Assembly (NCBI RefSeq): GCF_002102395.1
Contig: NZ_LQPZ01000028.1
Span: forward strand, 1 to 64,000
Direction of reading: 5' to 3'
Origin: Mycolicibacillus trivialis
GTDB lineage: Bacteria; Actinomycetota; Actinomycetes; Mycobacteriales; Mycobacteriaceae
Length of the DNA: 64,000 nucleotides
Below are positions 42,878 to 52,279 of the stretch, in pieces (the first letter of the stretch is position 1; the number at the start of each line of letters is the position of its first letter). The notes below the pieces were generated by a model. The model saw only the letters and a program-made list of their open reading frames with translations. It made no database searches and was not told the DNA's origin. The translations under genes and the position numbers were made by a program.

Positions 42878-43668
42878 CGGTCGGCCAGTTTCTCCTCCAC
42901 CGTCTGCGGCGGGGTGGCGGCGGCGTCCCGTTCGCGGCGGCGGGCCCGCAACTCGGCGTAGGCGAAGTAGCCCAGCGCGATCGGCGCGAAGATGCCGAAC
43001 GCGATCCACTGGATGCCGTAGGACAGGAACGGTCCGGCGTCCAGCTGCGGCAGGTTCAGCACCCCCAGCCCGCCGGGCTGATCGTCGACGAGTTGCAGAT
43101 ACGTCCCGGTCAGCGGCACCCCGGTCAGGTCACTGACCTGTCCGGTGTCGATGGTGTACACCTGCGGGAAGCCGTCCCCGACAAGGGGCTCCTTGCCGGG
43201 GGCCACTCCTTCGGGGTTGCGCAGCCGCGCGGTGACCGACACGGTCTCGGCCGGCGGCGGCGGGATCGGCGGCACCTGCGAGCCCTGCTGCGGCCGTACG
43301 AAACCGCGGTTGACCAACACGGTCGGGCCGCCGTCGACGACGAACGGGGCGAGCACCTCGAAGGCGGGTTGACCGTCGATGACCCGCATGCGCACCAGCA
43401 CCTGCTTGTCGGCCAGATAGTGGCCGGTGGCCGTCACCCGCCGCCAGCGCGCGTCGGGCGCGGCCGAATCCTGGTCGGGCAGCAGCGTGGTCACCGGTAC
43501 CGGATCGGCGGTCAGCGAGTGCGCGATCTGGCTGTTCTCCCGCGACGTTTCGGTGTTCTTGCCCAGCTGCCACGGCGCGAGCACGGTGAACGCCAGATAG
43601 GTGAACGCGACCACCACCACCCCCAGCGCCAGCCAGCCGGGCCGCAGCAGGAATCCGAGCCGTCGCAT
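42859..43668 (-). CDS. SURF1-family protein (cytochrome oxidase assembly)
   Basis: 269 aa. Two terminal transmembrane helices (about residues 8-30 and 215-237) enclose an extracytoplasmic domain, the SURF1 topology. Conserved features: the FTVLAPWQLGKN segment right after the first helix (SURF1 proteins carry an FxxLGxWQ-type motif), RVTATGHYL, VLVNRGFV, and YGIQWIAFGIFAPIALGY in the second helix. It likely helps insert haem a3 into cytochrome aa3 oxidase. The ATG at 43668 follows GAGGGGGG and overlaps the ptpA stop by one nucleotide (TGATG); a TTG just before is less likely. Confidence 0.88.
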   Translation of the reverse strand: MRRLGFLLRPGWLALGVVVVAFTYLAFTVLAPWQLGKNTETSRENSQIAHSLTADPVPVTTLLPDQDSAAPDARWRRVTATGHYLADKQVLVRMRVIDGQPAFEVLAPFVVDGGPTVLVNRGFVRPQQGSQVPPIPPPPAETVSVTARLRNPEGVAPGKEPLVGDGFPQVYTIDTGQVSDLTGVPLTGTYLQLVDDQPGGLGVLNLPQLDAGPFLSYGIQWIAFGIFAPIALGYFAYAELRARRRERDAAATPPQTVEEKLADRYGRRR

Positions 43669-44171
43669 CAACCCCCCTCACGGTCGGTGAGCCGCTGGTC
43701 GACCCAGTCGTGCAGGCCCGGCAGCGCGGCCTCGATGACGGTGAACGCCTCCTCGAAATCGGCGATGTCTCCGTAGTACGGGTCCTCCACGTCGAGCGCC
43801 ACCGCACCGGAACGCGGATCGAACGACCGCAACATCGTGACCCGGCCGGCGGCGGCCCCTAGCTGGTGCAGCAGCCGCACGTGGTTGCGTCCGGCGGCGA
43901 CCAGCAGGTCGGCGGCCAGATGGTCGTCGCCGACATGGGCGGCGCGGTGCTCGGTCGGGTAGCCGCGGGCACGCAGCACCTGGTTGGTGCGTTCGTCGGC
44001 GCCCTTGCCGACATGCCAGTTGGCGGTTCCGGCGCTGGTGACCCGCACCGCGTCGTGCAAGCCTCGTCGGCTGATCTGGTGGGCGAACATCTTCTCGGCC
44101 ATCGGCGAGCGGCAGATGTTGCCCGTACAGATGAACGTGACGTGCAGGCGCGGATCAGCGGACTTCGACAT
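43668..44171 (-). CDS. ptpA: Low-molecular-weight protein tyrosine phosphatase
   Basis: 167 aa, close to the M. tuberculosis PtpA length (163). The phosphate loop C-x5-R is ICTGNICRSP near residue 14; the general acid Asp is in VEDPYYGD near 128. In M. tuberculosis PtpA is secreted and blocks phagosome acidification; whether that applies here depends on lifestyle. The ATG at 44171 has GGGAGG 6 nt upstream and its first codons overlap the end of the HAD gene by 17 nt, so HAD, ptpA and SURF1 form one compact unit. Confidence 0.93.
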   Translation of the reverse strand: MSKSADPRLHVTFICTGNICRSPMAEKMFAHQISRRGLHDAVRVTSAGTANWHVGKGADERTNQVLRARGYPTEHRAAHVGDDHLAADLLVAAGRNHVRLLHQLGAAAGRVTMLRSFDPRSGAVALDVEDPYYGDIADFEEAFTVIEAALPGLHDWVDQRLTDREGG

Positions 44172-44811
44172 CGAGTACCTCCCGTAGCTCGGCGACCGTC
44201 GCGGCACGTGCCGCGACAAAAGGGGAGTCGCCGAAGACATCCGACTGCCCGTAACCCCACTCCACCACGACGGTGGCGATGCCGTGGGCGGCGGCGCCGT
44301 CGACGTCGTGGCGGCGATCACCGACCATCAGGATCCGGTCGGGAAGCGGGGCCAACCGGGCCAACGCGTGGGCGACCACGTCGGCCTTGACCGCTCGGGA
44401 ACCGTCCGGGCTGGCCCCGGCGATCACCTCGAAATAGTGGTCCAACCCGAAATGCTCCAGCACCCGACGGGCGGTCGGCTCGGCCTTGGAAGTGGCCACC
44501 GCCAGCCGCACCCCGACCGCGCGCAGGTCGGCCAGCAGCGGCGCGATCCCGTCGAAGACGCTGTTGATCGCCCAACCCCGGCGCGAGTAGTCGGCCCGGT
44601 AGGCGGCGATCGCCGCGTCGGTCCGCGCGCCCAGTTCCATCGCCGTCAGGGTCTGGTGCATCGGCGGGCCGACCAGGGTGCCCACCAGGTCCCCGGCCGG
44701 GACCGCGGCGCCGACCTGCTCCAGCGCGTACCGGAAGCTTGAGACCACGCCGGCGGCGGAGTCGGTCAGGGTGCCATCCAGATCGAAGATGACCAAGTTC
44801 GGGCGCGTCAC
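44155..44811 (-). CDS. HAD-superfamily hydrolase, phosphoglycolate-phosphatase-like
   Basis: 218 aa. HAD motif I is FDLDGTLTD (nucleophile and acid/base Asp), motif II Thr/Ser in AVATSKAE, motif III Lys in SRAVKADVV and motif IV GDRRHDVDGA. The cap is the alpha-helical C1 type. The start is a GTG at 44811; the longer open frame extending to 45075 overlaps cobC on the other strand and has no coding character. It precedes ptpA on the same strand (Rv2232-ptpA order in M. tuberculosis). Substrate uncertain. Confidence 0.87.
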   Translation of the reverse strand: MTRPNLVIFDLDGTLTDSAAGVVSSFRYALEQVGAAVPAGDLVGTLVGPPMHQTLTAMELGARTDAAIAAYRADYSRRGWAINSVFDGIAPLLADLRAVGVRLAVATSKAEPTARRVLEHFGLDHYFEVIAGASPDGSRAVKADVVAHALARLAPLPDRILMVGDRRHDVDGAAAHGIATVVVEWGYGQSDVFGDSPFVAARAATVAELREVLDVEVR

Positions 44812-44858
44812 GTGCCCATTCTCCCCGACGCGCCCGACCGGCCCGCGCCGAGGAGCAC

Positions 44859-44864
44859 TACTGT
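44859..44864 (+). promoter_or_regulatory. -10 element, leaderless cobC mRNA (predicted)
   Basis: TACTGT ends 7 bp before the GTG at 44872, with no Shine-Dalgarno between. This decides the cobC start over longer open frames. Confidence 0.55.
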
Positions 44865-44871
44865 TTGCGGT

Positions 44872-45909
44872 GTGGCGAGTCTGGATGTGAGCGCGCCGCG
44901 CTACCACGGTGATCAGGCCGTCACGCCCGGAATGCTGGACTTCGCCGTCAACGTCCGGCACCGCCGGCCGCCGGCCTGGCTGCTCGACCGGCTCGCCGGC
45001 AGGCTGCCGGACCTGGCCCGCTACCCCGGCGCCGCCGACCGGGACGCCGCGACGGCAGCCGTCGCCGCCCGGCACGGCCGCGACCCCGACGAGGTGCTGC
45101 TGCTGGCCGGGGCGGCCGAGGGGTTCGCGCTCCTGCCGCAGCTCGAACCGAATCTGGCCGCGCTACTCGCGCCGTCGTTCACCGAACCGCAAGCCGTCTT
45201 CGACGCCGCCGGCGTGCCCTATCGCCACGTCGTGCTGGCACCGCCGTTCACCCTGGCGGGGGCCGCGGTCCCCGAGGAAGCCGACCTGGTGGTGGTCGGC
45301 AACCCCACCAACCCGACCGCGGTCAGCCATCCCCGCGACCACGTGCTGGCGCTGCGGCGACCGGGCCGGATCGTGGTGGTCGACGAGGCCTTCGCCGACG
45401 CCGTGCCCGGCGAGCCCGACTCGCTGGCCGGGGTGTCGTTGCCCGACGTGGTGGTGCTGCGCAGCCTCACCAAAACCTGGGGGCTGGCCGGTCTGCGGGT
45501 CGGCTACGCGGTGGGCCCGCCCGACGTCCTGGCCCGGCTCGCCGCGCGCCGCCCACATTGGCCGCTGGGCACGTTGCAGCTCGCGGCCGTCGCCGCATGC
45601 TGTGCGCCGCGAGCGGTGGCCGAGGTCGCCGCCGACGCCGAGCGGCTGGCCGGGCTGCGCCGCCAGATGGTCGCCGGGTTGCACGCCGCGGGCTGCGCGG
45701 TGGTGGCTGGGCAGGCGCCGTTCGTGCTGTTCACCGTCGAGGACGCGGCGCGGGCACGCGGGCATCTGGCGGCGCGCGACATCGCGGTGCGCCGCTGTGA
45801 CACCTTCGTCGGCCTCGACGGCCACTACCTGCGGGCGGCGGTCCGGCCGGAGTGGCCGGCGTTGGCGGCCGCGCTCACGGAGTTACCGGAAAGGAGAAGG
45901 ATTTCATGA
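44872..45909 (+). CDS. cobC: Threonine-phosphate decarboxylase-like aminotransferase
   Basis: 345 aa class I/II PLP enzyme of the CobC/CobD type, similar to Rv2231c. The PLP features are GNPTNPT near residue 140, [10 protein letters not shown] near 165 and [15 protein letters not shown] near 198, whose Lys forms the Schiff base; Arg in LRAAVRP binds the substrate carboxylate. It would make aminopropanol phosphate for the cobalamin nucleotide loop, although a histidinol-phosphate aminotransferase activity is an alternative. The start at 44872 (GTG) follows the -10 element. The stop overlaps the NIF3 ATG (ATGA). Confidence 0.85.
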   Translation: MASLDVSAPRYHGDQAVTPGMLDFAVNVRHRRPPAWLLDRLAGRLPDLARYPGAADRDAATAAVAARHGRDPDEVLLLAGAAEGFALLPQLEPNLAALLAPSFTEPQAVFDAAGVPYRHVVLAPPFTLAGAAVPEEADLVVVGNPTNPTAVSHPRDHVLALRRPGRIVVVDEAFADAVPGEPDSLAGVSLPDVVVLRSLTKTWGLAGLRVGYAVGPPDVLARLAARRPHWPLGTLQLAAVAACCAPRAVAEVAADAERLAGLRRQMVAGLHAAGCAVVAGQAPFVLFTVEDAARARGHLAARDIAVRRCDTFVGLDGHYLRAAVRPEWPALAAALTELPERRRIS

Positions 45910-47045
45910 CGGTGCGGTTGGCCGACGTGATCGACGTGCTGGAGCGGGCCTACCCGCCCCGGCTGGCCCAATCGTGGGATTCGGTGGGGCTGGTCTGCGG
46001 TGACCCCGACGAGCCGCTGGACTCGGTGGTGATCGCGGTGGACCCGACGGCGGCGGTGGTCGACGAGGTGCCGGACCGGTCCCTGCTGCTGGCCCACCAC
46101 CCGCTGCTGCTGCGCGGAGTCGACACGGTGGCGGCCAGCACGCCCAAAGGGGCGCTGGTGCATCGGCTGATCCGGACCGGGCGGTCGCTGTTCACCGCGC
46201 ACACCAACGCCGACTCGGCGTCGCCGGGGGTCTCCGACGCGCTCGCCGAGACCCTCGGGCTGACCGTCGAGGGTGTGCTGGAACCCAAACCCGCCGACAT
46301 CGACACCGAGAAATGGGTGATCTATGTGCCGCGCGACGACGCCGACGCGGTCCGCGAGGCGGTGTTCGCCGCCGGCGCAGGCCGCATCGGCGACTACTCG
46401 CACTGCAGCTGGAGCGTGACGGGCACCGGACAGTTCCTGCCACAGGAGGGGGCCGACCCGGCGATCGGCAGCGTCGGCTCGGTCGAGCAGGTCACCGAGG
46501 ACCGCGTCGAGGCGATCGCGCCGTCCCGTATCCGGGGCAGGGTGCTGGCGGCGCTGCGCGCGGCGCACCCGTATGAGGAGCCCGCGTTCGACATCTTCAG
46601 CCTGGTGCCCACCCCCGCCGACGTCGGACTGGGCCGCATCGCGACGCTGCCCGAACCCGAACCGCTGCAGCGGTTCGCCGCCCGGGTCCGCTCCCGCCTG
46701 CCCGTCACGACCTGGGGGGTACGCGCTGCCGGCGACCCGCGAGCGCCGATATCGCGGGTCGCGGTCTGCGGCGGGGCGGGGGATTCCCTGCTCGACGCGG
46801 CGGCGGTGGCAGGCGTGCAGGCCTACGTGACCGCCGATCTGCGTCACCACCCGGCCGACGAGCACCGCCGGGCCTCGCCGGTCGCGCTGGTCGATGTCGC
46901 ACACTGGGCCAGTGAGTACCCGTGGTGTAGGCAGGCCGCCGGGGTGCTGCGCACCGAATTCGGTGACCGGCTCCCGGTGCGGGTCAGCGAGATCCGGACC
47001 GACCCGTGGAACATCGAAACCGCGGCCGAGGAAGGACAGGCATGA
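45906..47045 (+). CDS. NIF3-family protein (Rv2230c-like)
   Basis: 379 aa NIF3/YbgI-type di-metal protein. Metal ligands are in [10 protein letters not shown] near residue 62, TAHTNAD near 98 and DVAHWASE near 335. Between the two halves is the YqfO insert (about residues 130-230: [17 protein letters not shown] ... [14 protein letters not shown]), which makes the protein longer than the 250 aa core. Often annotated GTP cyclohydrolase I type 2, but activity is not established. ATG at 45906, AAGGAGAAGG upstream, 4-nt overlaps with both cobC and the next gene. Confidence 0.9.
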   Translation: MTVRLADVIDVLERAYPPRLAQSWDSVGLVCGDPDEPLDSVVIAVDPTAAVVDEVPDRSLLLAHHPLLLRGVDTVAASTPKGALVHRLIRTGRSLFTAHTNADSASPGVSDALAETLGLTVEGVLEPKPADIDTEKWVIYVPRDDADAVREAVFAAGAGRIGDYSHCSWSVTGTGQFLPQEGADPAIGSVGSVEQVTEDRVEAIAPSRIRGRVLAALRAAHPYEEPAFDIFSLVPTPADVGLGRIATLPEPEPLQRFAARVRSRLPVTTWGVRAAGDPRAPISRVAVCGGAGDSLLDAAAVAGVQAYVTADLRHHPADEHRRASPVALVDVAHWASEYPWCRQAAGVLRTEFGDRLPVRVSEIRTDPWNIETAAEEGQA

Positions 47046-47779
47046 AGGCTGAGGTAGCGCAACAACGTTCGCTGTTGGAACTCGCTGAACTCGACGCCGA
47101 GCTGGCGCGACTCGACCACCGCGCCGCCCACCTGCCCGAGCAGGTGGAGCGCGACCGGATCAACGCCGAGCACGGCGCTGCCGAGGACCGGCTCGGCGCG
47201 CTGCGCCTGGCCCTCGACGATCTGGACAGTGAGATCGCCCGCTTCGAATCCGACATCGACGGGGTGCGCCAACGGGAGGATCGTGACCGCAGGCTGCTCG
47301 ACTCCGGCACGATCGACGCCAAACAACTCACCGACCTGCAGCATGAACTGGAGACACTGCAGAGACGACGCCAGTCCCTGGAGGATTCCCTGCTGGCGGT
47401 CATGGAGCGCCGGGAGGAACTGCAGGGGCAAGCCGACGCCGAGGAGACGACACGCGACGCGCTCGGAGCCGAACTGGCCGAGGCGCAGCGCGCGCTGGAG
47501 GCCGCCGCCGACGAGATCGGCCGGACCCGCACCGACCGCAGCGGCAGGCGCGACACGGTGAGCGCCGAGCTCGACGAAGCGTTGCTGGCGCTCTACGAAC
47601 GGCAACGCAGCCGCACCGGGGTGGGCGCCGGACCGTTGCAGGGACCGCGGTGCGGGGCCTGCCGCATCGAGATCGACCGCGGCGAGCTGGCCCGGATCGC
47701 GGCGGCCGCCGACGACGACGTGGTGCGCTGCCCGGAGTGCGGAGCGATCCTGTTGCGCGCCAAAGGCGCCGGCGCGTGA
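47042..47779 (+). CDS. Coiled-coil zinc-ribbon protein (Rv2229c-like)
   Basis: 245 aa. Residues 1-180 are a long charged coiled coil ([16 protein letters not shown] onward, with heptad Leu and alternating Glu/Arg). The C-terminus is a C4 zinc ribbon: [11 protein letters not shown] near residue 204 and [10 protein letters not shown] near 230 (PF02591). Members resemble bacterial proteins that bind nucleic acid or flagellar/type VI partners; the role here is not known. It overlaps both neighbours by 4 nt (ATGA, GTGA), an arrangement conserved in mycobacteria, tying it to NIF3 and rnhC. Confidence 0.88.
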   Translation: MKAEVAQQRSLLELAELDAELARLDHRAAHLPEQVERDRINAEHGAAEDRLGALRLALDDLDSEIARFESDIDGVRQREDRDRRLLDSGTIDAKQLTDLQHELETLQRRRQSLEDSLLAVMERREELQGQADAEETTRDALGAELAEAQRALEAAADEIGRTRTDRSGRRDTVSAELDEALLALYERQRSRTGVGAGPLQGPRCGACRIEIDRGELARIAAAADDDVVRCPECGAILLRAKGAGA

Positions 47780-48891
47780 AGGTCATCATCGAGGCCGACG
47801 GCGGGTCGCGGGGCAATCCGGGTCCGGCCGGCTACGGCACCGTGGTGTGGAGCGAGGACCGTTCGGCGGTGCTGGCCGAGAACAAGCAGGCGATCGGTCG
47901 GGCGACCAACAACGTCGCCGAGTACCGCGGCCTGATCGCGGGGTTGCAGGAGGCGACCGAGGTGGGCGCCACCGAGGTCGCGGTGCTGATGGATTCCAAG
48001 CTCGTCGTCGAACAGATGGCGGGGCGCTGGCGGGTCAAGAACCCCGATCTGGCCGAGTTGCACCGGCAGGCCCGTGCGCTGGCCGACCGATTCGACCACA
48101 TCCGCTACACCTGGATTCCGCGGGAGAAGAACTCCCACGCCGACCGGCTGGCCAATGAAGCGATGGACGCCGCGGCCGCCGGCGACCCGGCGGGCGAACC
48201 GGCTGCGAAACCGGCTGCGAAACCGGCCGAGAAGCCGGCCGCGCCCGGCTGGACCGGGGCCCGTGGCACCCCCACCCGACTGCTGTTGTTGCGCCACGGT
48301 CAGACCGAGCTGTCGGTGCAGCGCCGCTACTCCGGGCGGGGCAACCCGGCGCTGACCGAGGTGGGGCGTCAACAGGCCGACGCGGCAGCGCGCTACCTGG
48401 CGCAGCGCGGCGGCATCGCCGCGGTGGTCAGCTCACCGCTGCAGCGCTGCCGCGACACCGCGGCCGCCGCCGCCGACGCGCTCGGCCTCGAGGTCACCGT
48501 CGACGAGGACCTCACCGAAACGGATTTCGGTGCGTGGGAGGGGCTGACGTTCCTCGAAGCCGCCGAACGCGATCCGGAGTTACACCGCACCTGGCTGGCG
48601 GACACCGCGACGACGCCGCCGGACGGGGAGAGCTTCGATGCGGTGGCCCGACGGGTCCGTCGCGCCCGCACCCGGCTCATCGCCGAATACGGCGGCGCGA
48701 CCGTGCTGGTGGTCTCCCATGTCACGCCGATCAAGACGCTGCTGCGGATGGCCCTCGACGCCGGGCCGGGCATCCTCTACCGGCTGCACCTGGACCTGGC
48801 GTCGCTCAGTATCGCCGAGTTCTTTCCCGACGGGGGTGCGGCGGTGCGGCTGGTCAACCAGACCGCCTACCTTCCGTCGTCGCAGACCTGA
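47776..48891 (+). CDS. rnhC: Bifunctional RNase H1 / acid phosphatase (alpha-ribazole phosphatase-like)
   Basis: 371 aa fusion. Residues 1-130 are a type I RNase H: IEADGGSRGNPGPAGYG, with further acidic ligands in NNVAEYRGL and VLMDSKLVVEQM, and a final HAD-type segment KNSHADRLANEA. After an Ala/Lys/Pro linker, residues 170-371 are a histidine phosphatase: LLLRHGQTELSVQRRYSG (His nucleophile), ETDFGAWEGL and VVSHVTPIKTLL. M. smegmatis and M. tuberculosis homologues have RNase H and phosphatase activity; the latter fits the nearby cobalamin genes. GTG at 47776. Confidence 0.93.
   Translation: MKVIIEADGGSRGNPGPAGYGTVVWSEDRSAVLAENKQAIGRATNNVAEYRGLIAGLQEATEVGATEVAVLMDSKLVVEQMAGRWRVKNPDLAELHRQARALADRFDHIRYTWIPREKNSHADRLANEAMDAAAAGDPAGEPAAKPAAKPAEKPAAPGWTGARGTPTRLLLLRHGQTELSVQRRYSGRGNPALTEVGRQQADAAARYLAQRGGIAAVVSSPLQRCRDTAAAAADALGLEVTVDEDLTETDFGAWEGLTFLEAAERDPELHRTWLADTATTPPDGESFDAVARRVRRARTRLIAEYGGATVLVVSHVTPIKTLLRMALDAGPGILYRLHLDLASLSIAEFFPDGGAAVRLVNQTAYLPSSQT
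48196..48240 (+). repeat. 12-bp tandem repeat encoding the RnhC linker
   Basis: Nearly four copies of GAAACCGGCTGC-like 12-mers (48196-48240) encode repeated AAKP units between the RNase H and phosphatase domains. Length variation by slippage would change the linker without breaking frame. Confidence 0.7.
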
Positions 48892-48894
48892 GCC

Positions 48895-49611
48895 TCACGC
48901 GGCGTCGTGGAAGATCAACCCCAGCGTCACCCGCTCACCGCTGCGCACCGTCGACACCCCGTGGCGCACCGGCGCCGCCGACCAGCCGCGCTGGGAGCGC
49001 ACCGGCCGCTCGCGGGTGGTGAACACGTAGCCGTGACCGAACGGGATCTGGGTGGCGGTCCCGCGGGACTGCGCCCGCATCCGTTGCTCGACGAGCAGGA
49101 ATTCCCCGCCCGTGTAATCGGTGCCGGGGTCGCTGAGGTTGATCACCACCTGTAGCGGGAACACCAAGTCGCCGTAGAGGTCCCGGTGCAGCGCGTTCCA
49201 CCCGCCGGCGTGATAGCGCAACATCAGCGCGGTGGACTTGGTCTGTCCGGCGCGGTGGCAGATCGCCAGCCAGTCATCGAGGCGCTCCGGCCAGGGCGTC
49301 GCCCGCCCCAGCTTGGTCCACCAGTCCCGGGCGATCGGCAACAGCCGCGGGTACAGCGCGGCCTTGAGCGCGTCGACCGGCTCGGGGTTCGGCGAGCGGA
49401 AGTAGCGGTACTGGCCTGACCCGTAGCGGTGGCGGTCCATGTCGACGGTGCTGCGGAACAATTCGTCACGGGGATAGAGCCGACGCAACCGCGCGGCCTC
49501 CGCGGCGGTGACCAGCCGGGGCAGCAACGCCCCGCCGTCGGCGTCGAGCGCCGCGGCCACCGCCGGCCAGTCCGCGCGGTCGACCCGGTTGCCCCACCGT
49601 GTTGTCGTCAT
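48895..49611 (-). CDS. 2-oxoglutarate/Fe(II)-dependent oxygenase
   Basis: 238 aa double-stranded beta-helix oxygenase. The facial triad is visible: His and Asp in ALHRDLYGD near residue 140, the distal His in VRHGVSTV near 214, and the 2OG-binding Arg in ERVTLGLIFHD near 226. The fold resembles prolyl-4-hydroxylase-type enzymes, and the target could be a protein, nucleic-acid base or small molecule; none can be chosen. ATG at 49611 with AAGGAG 8 nt upstream. It is convergent with rnhC, 3 bp apart. Confidence 0.85.
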   Translation of the reverse strand: MTTTRWGNRVDRADWPAVAAALDADGGALLPRLVTAAEAARLRRLYPRDELFRSTVDMDRHRYGSGQYRYFRSPNPEPVDALKAALYPRLLPIARDWWTKLGRATPWPERLDDWLAICHRAGQTKSTALMLRYHAGGWNALHRDLYGDLVFPLQVVINLSDPGTDYTGGEFLLVEQRMRAQSRGTATQIPFGHGYVFTTRERPVRSQRGWSAAPVRHGVSTVRSGERVTLGLIFHDAA

Positions 49612-49653
49612 CGCCGGTCTCCTTCACGGTCCGGTCTTGTCAGACCCCCAACA

Positions 49654-49659
49654 TACGGT
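49654..49659 (+). promoter_or_regulatory. -10 element, leaderless DUF222-HNH mRNA (predicted)
   Basis: TACGGT ends 6 bp before the ATG at 49666. Confidence 0.4.
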
Positions 49660-49665
49660 TGCACC

Positions 49666-50979
49666 ATGATCGATTCGGCCGCCATGAGCACCATCTCGAC
49701 CGAGATGGCGGTGGTCGACGCGGGCCTGGGGGAGCGCGATCTCGTCGAACGGATCGCGGTGCTGGAGCGGGTCAAAGCCGCCGCGGCGGCCGATCAGGCG
49801 CGGGCCGCGGCTGCGCTGGATGCCGCCCGGCGGGCGGCACAGGCCCAGTCAGGGGTGCCGTCGGCCCGGCGCGGTCGGGGAGTGGCCGCCGAAGTAGCGC
49901 TGGCGCGGCAGGATTCCCCGGCCCGCGGAAACCGGCATCTCGGGTTCGCCAAAGCGCTCGTCCACGAGATGCCGCACACCCTCGCGGCGTTGGAGGCCGG
50001 CGCCCTCTCGGAATGGCGGGCCACCATCGTGGTGCGTGAATCGGCCTGCCTGGAGGTGGCCGACCGGCGCCGACTCGACAGCGAACTGTGTGGCGACGTG
50101 GCCGCCCTGGAGGGCGTCGGCGACGCCCGGTTGGCCGCGGCGGCCAAGGCGATCGCCTACCGGCTGGATCCACACGCGGTCGTCGACCGGTGCGCCAAAG
50201 CCGAATCGGAGCGCCGGGTGACGATCCGTCCGGCGCCGGACACGATGACCTACCTGACCGCGCTGCTGCCGGTGGCGCAGGGAGTGTCGGTGTACGCGGC
50301 CCTTCGTCGTGCCGCCGACACCTGCGGCGACGGCCGCCCGCGTGGCCAGGTCATGGCCGACACCCTCATCGAACGGGTGACCGGCTGCCCGGCGACGCAG
50401 CCGGCCCCGGTCGCGGTGAACCTGGTGATCTCCGACGAGGTGCTGCTCGGCGGCGTACCGGGCTCCGCCGTCCTCGGCGGATACGGGCCGGTACCGGTGG
50501 CGATCGCCGAGCGCATGATCGGCTTGGCGCTGGGCGACAAGCGGTCGCGGGCGACGCTGCGGCGCCTCTACGCCAACCCGGTGTCGGGCGCGCTGGTGGC
50601 ACTGGAATCGCGGGCGAGACTGTTCCCGCGCGGACTGGCCGACTTCATCGGGTTGCGTGACCAGCGTTGCCGTACCCCGTACTGCGATGCGCCGATCCGC
50701 CACCGCGATCACGCTGAGCCGCACCGGCGTGGGGGGCCGACCAGCGCCGGGAACGGTCTGGGGCTGTGCGAGGCGTGCAATCAGACCAAGGAGGCCGACG
50801 GCTGGCGGGTCGGGGCAGGCACCGACCAGGCCACCGGCAGGCACCGGGCCGAGTACGTCACCCCGACCGGCGCGTGTTACCGCAGCACCGCCCCACCGGT
50901 GGCCACCGGGCCGCCGTCGCGATTCAGCGAGATGGAGAAGGCGTTGTACGCCCTGCTGACCGAGCAGCACGCTGCATGA
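49666..50979 (+). CDS. DUF222 / HNH-endonuclease-domain protein (13E12 type)
   Basis: 437 aa. Residues 1-330 form the DUF222 region typical of the mycobacterial 13E12 repeat family (AEVALARQDSP, HTLAALEAGALSEWRATIVVRES, SERRVTIRPAPDTMTYLTALLP). The C-terminal HNH nuclease motif is CRTPYCDAPIRHRDHAEPHRRGGPTSAGNGLGLCEACNQTKEADGW (split here: the metal His pair is in RHRDHAEPH, the Asn in SAGNGLG), with zinc-binding Cys pairs. In M. tuberculosis such genes belong to REP13E12 mobile repeats. No flanking repeats were seen here. It ends 41 bp before rnpB. Confidence 0.85.
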   Translation: MIDSAAMSTISTEMAVVDAGLGERDLVERIAVLERVKAAAAADQARAAAALDAARRAAQAQSGVPSARRGRGVAAEVALARQDSPARGNRHLGFAKALVHEMPHTLAALEAGALSEWRATIVVRESACLEVADRRRLDSELCGDVAALEGVGDARLAAAAKAIAYRLDPHAVVDRCAKAESERRVTIRPAPDTMTYLTALLPVAQGVSVYAALRRAADTCGDGRPRGQVMADTLIERVTGCPATQPAPVAVNLVISDEVLLGGVPGSAVLGGYGPVPVAIAERMIGLALGDKRSRATLRRLYANPVSGALVALESRARLFPRGLADFIGLRDQRCRTPYCDAPIRHRDHAEPHRRGGPTSAGNGLGLCEACNQTKEADGWRVGAGTDQATGRHRAEYVTPTGACYRSTAPPVATGPPSRFSEMEKALYALLTEQHAA

Positions 50980-51006
50980 ACGCTGGCCGTGACGCCGGGT
51001 AACGGG

Positions 51007-51012
51007 TACCGT
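51007..51012 (+). promoter_or_regulatory. -10 element of rnpB
   Basis: TACCGT lies 8 bp upstream of the 5' P1 strand of RNase P RNA at 51021, the right distance for its transcription start. The -35 is not distinct. Confidence 0.5.
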
Positions 51013-51020
51013 ATGCAGCG

Positions 51021-51405
<385 letters not shown>

Positions 51406-51424
<19 letters not shown>

Positions 51425-52269
51425 CCCTCCGTCCGGCGCAGCCGCGCCAGTGCAGGCGCCACCTCGGCCCGCCGCCGTCGGGCCAGCTCGGCCTCCTGCC
51501 GGTAGAGGATTCCGTAGGTGAAGGTGTCCTCCCCGGCCCGGTGGGCGGCCTCCGCCTGCTGCAGCAGGTTTCCCCGGCTGACCACGCTGTCCTGGTGATC
51601 GCCGAGCAGGCTCTGCACCGTCTTGGCGTCGCGCGCCAGGTCATCCGCCCCGGCGGCGGCGGCGAGATAGCGTAACCGCTTGGCCGCCTTGCGGACCCGG
51701 TGCAACGCGACGTCGCGATCGGCGCCGGTGGCGGCGCGGGCCGCCTTGGCGGCCTTGCGGACCCGCCGCTGGGCGGCGGCCAGGTCGGGCCGGGACTCCT
51801 GGCCGCTCCACGGCCCGGTGCGCAGACCGTCGAGACCGTCGAGCAATCGGCGATACCGCGCTGAGTCCATGACCGCCAGCGCCTCGCGGCGCCCTTCGTC
51901 ATAGCGTGCCACCGCGGTGTCGACCAGCCGTTGCCGCACCGGCCCGCGCACCAACTCCGGTGCCAATCGATCGAGTGCGCCGCGATAGCGCTCGGCGAGG
52001 ACCTGCGCATCGCGAGCCCTCCCCAGCACCGCGGCCAGTTGACGCAGTTCCGCCGACAGCCACCGATCCCGATCGCGGAGCCGGGCCCGAAGCAGGCTGC
52101 GCAGCTTGCGGGTGGTCACCCGCATCTGGTGCACCGCATCCTCGCCGCCGGCGCGCACGTCGTGGTCGCAGACCAGCAAATACTCGACCTGCTCGGCCAC
52201 CGCCACGCGGATCGGGTCGGCGTGGTCGGCCGACTGGTGTGCGGGCCGCGGCCCGACGGCTTCGGGCAC
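51406..52269 (-). CDS. CHAD-domain protein (lacks CYTH domain)
   Basis: 287 aa, almost entirely a CHAD domain: helical, very rich in Arg, Lys and His (VHQMRVTTRKLRSLLRA, RVRKAAKAARAA, LHRVRKAAKRLRYLA), as in domains that bind polyphosphate. The corresponding M. tuberculosis gene Rv2226 is, as I recall, longer with an N-terminal CYTH (triphosphate tunnel) domain; none is visible here. The GTG at 52269, 11 nt after the panB stop with AAGGG upstream, was chosen; a longer frame would start inside panB. Its last 19 nt are antisense to rnpB. Confidence 0.82.
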
Positions 52270-52279
52270 GGGGTCGCCC

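Noticed and set aside
44812..45075. N-terminal extension of the HAD protein into cobC
   Set aside because: The extension is antisense to the well-conserved cobC N-terminus and lacks HAD features; the motif I sequence begins right after the GTG at 44811.
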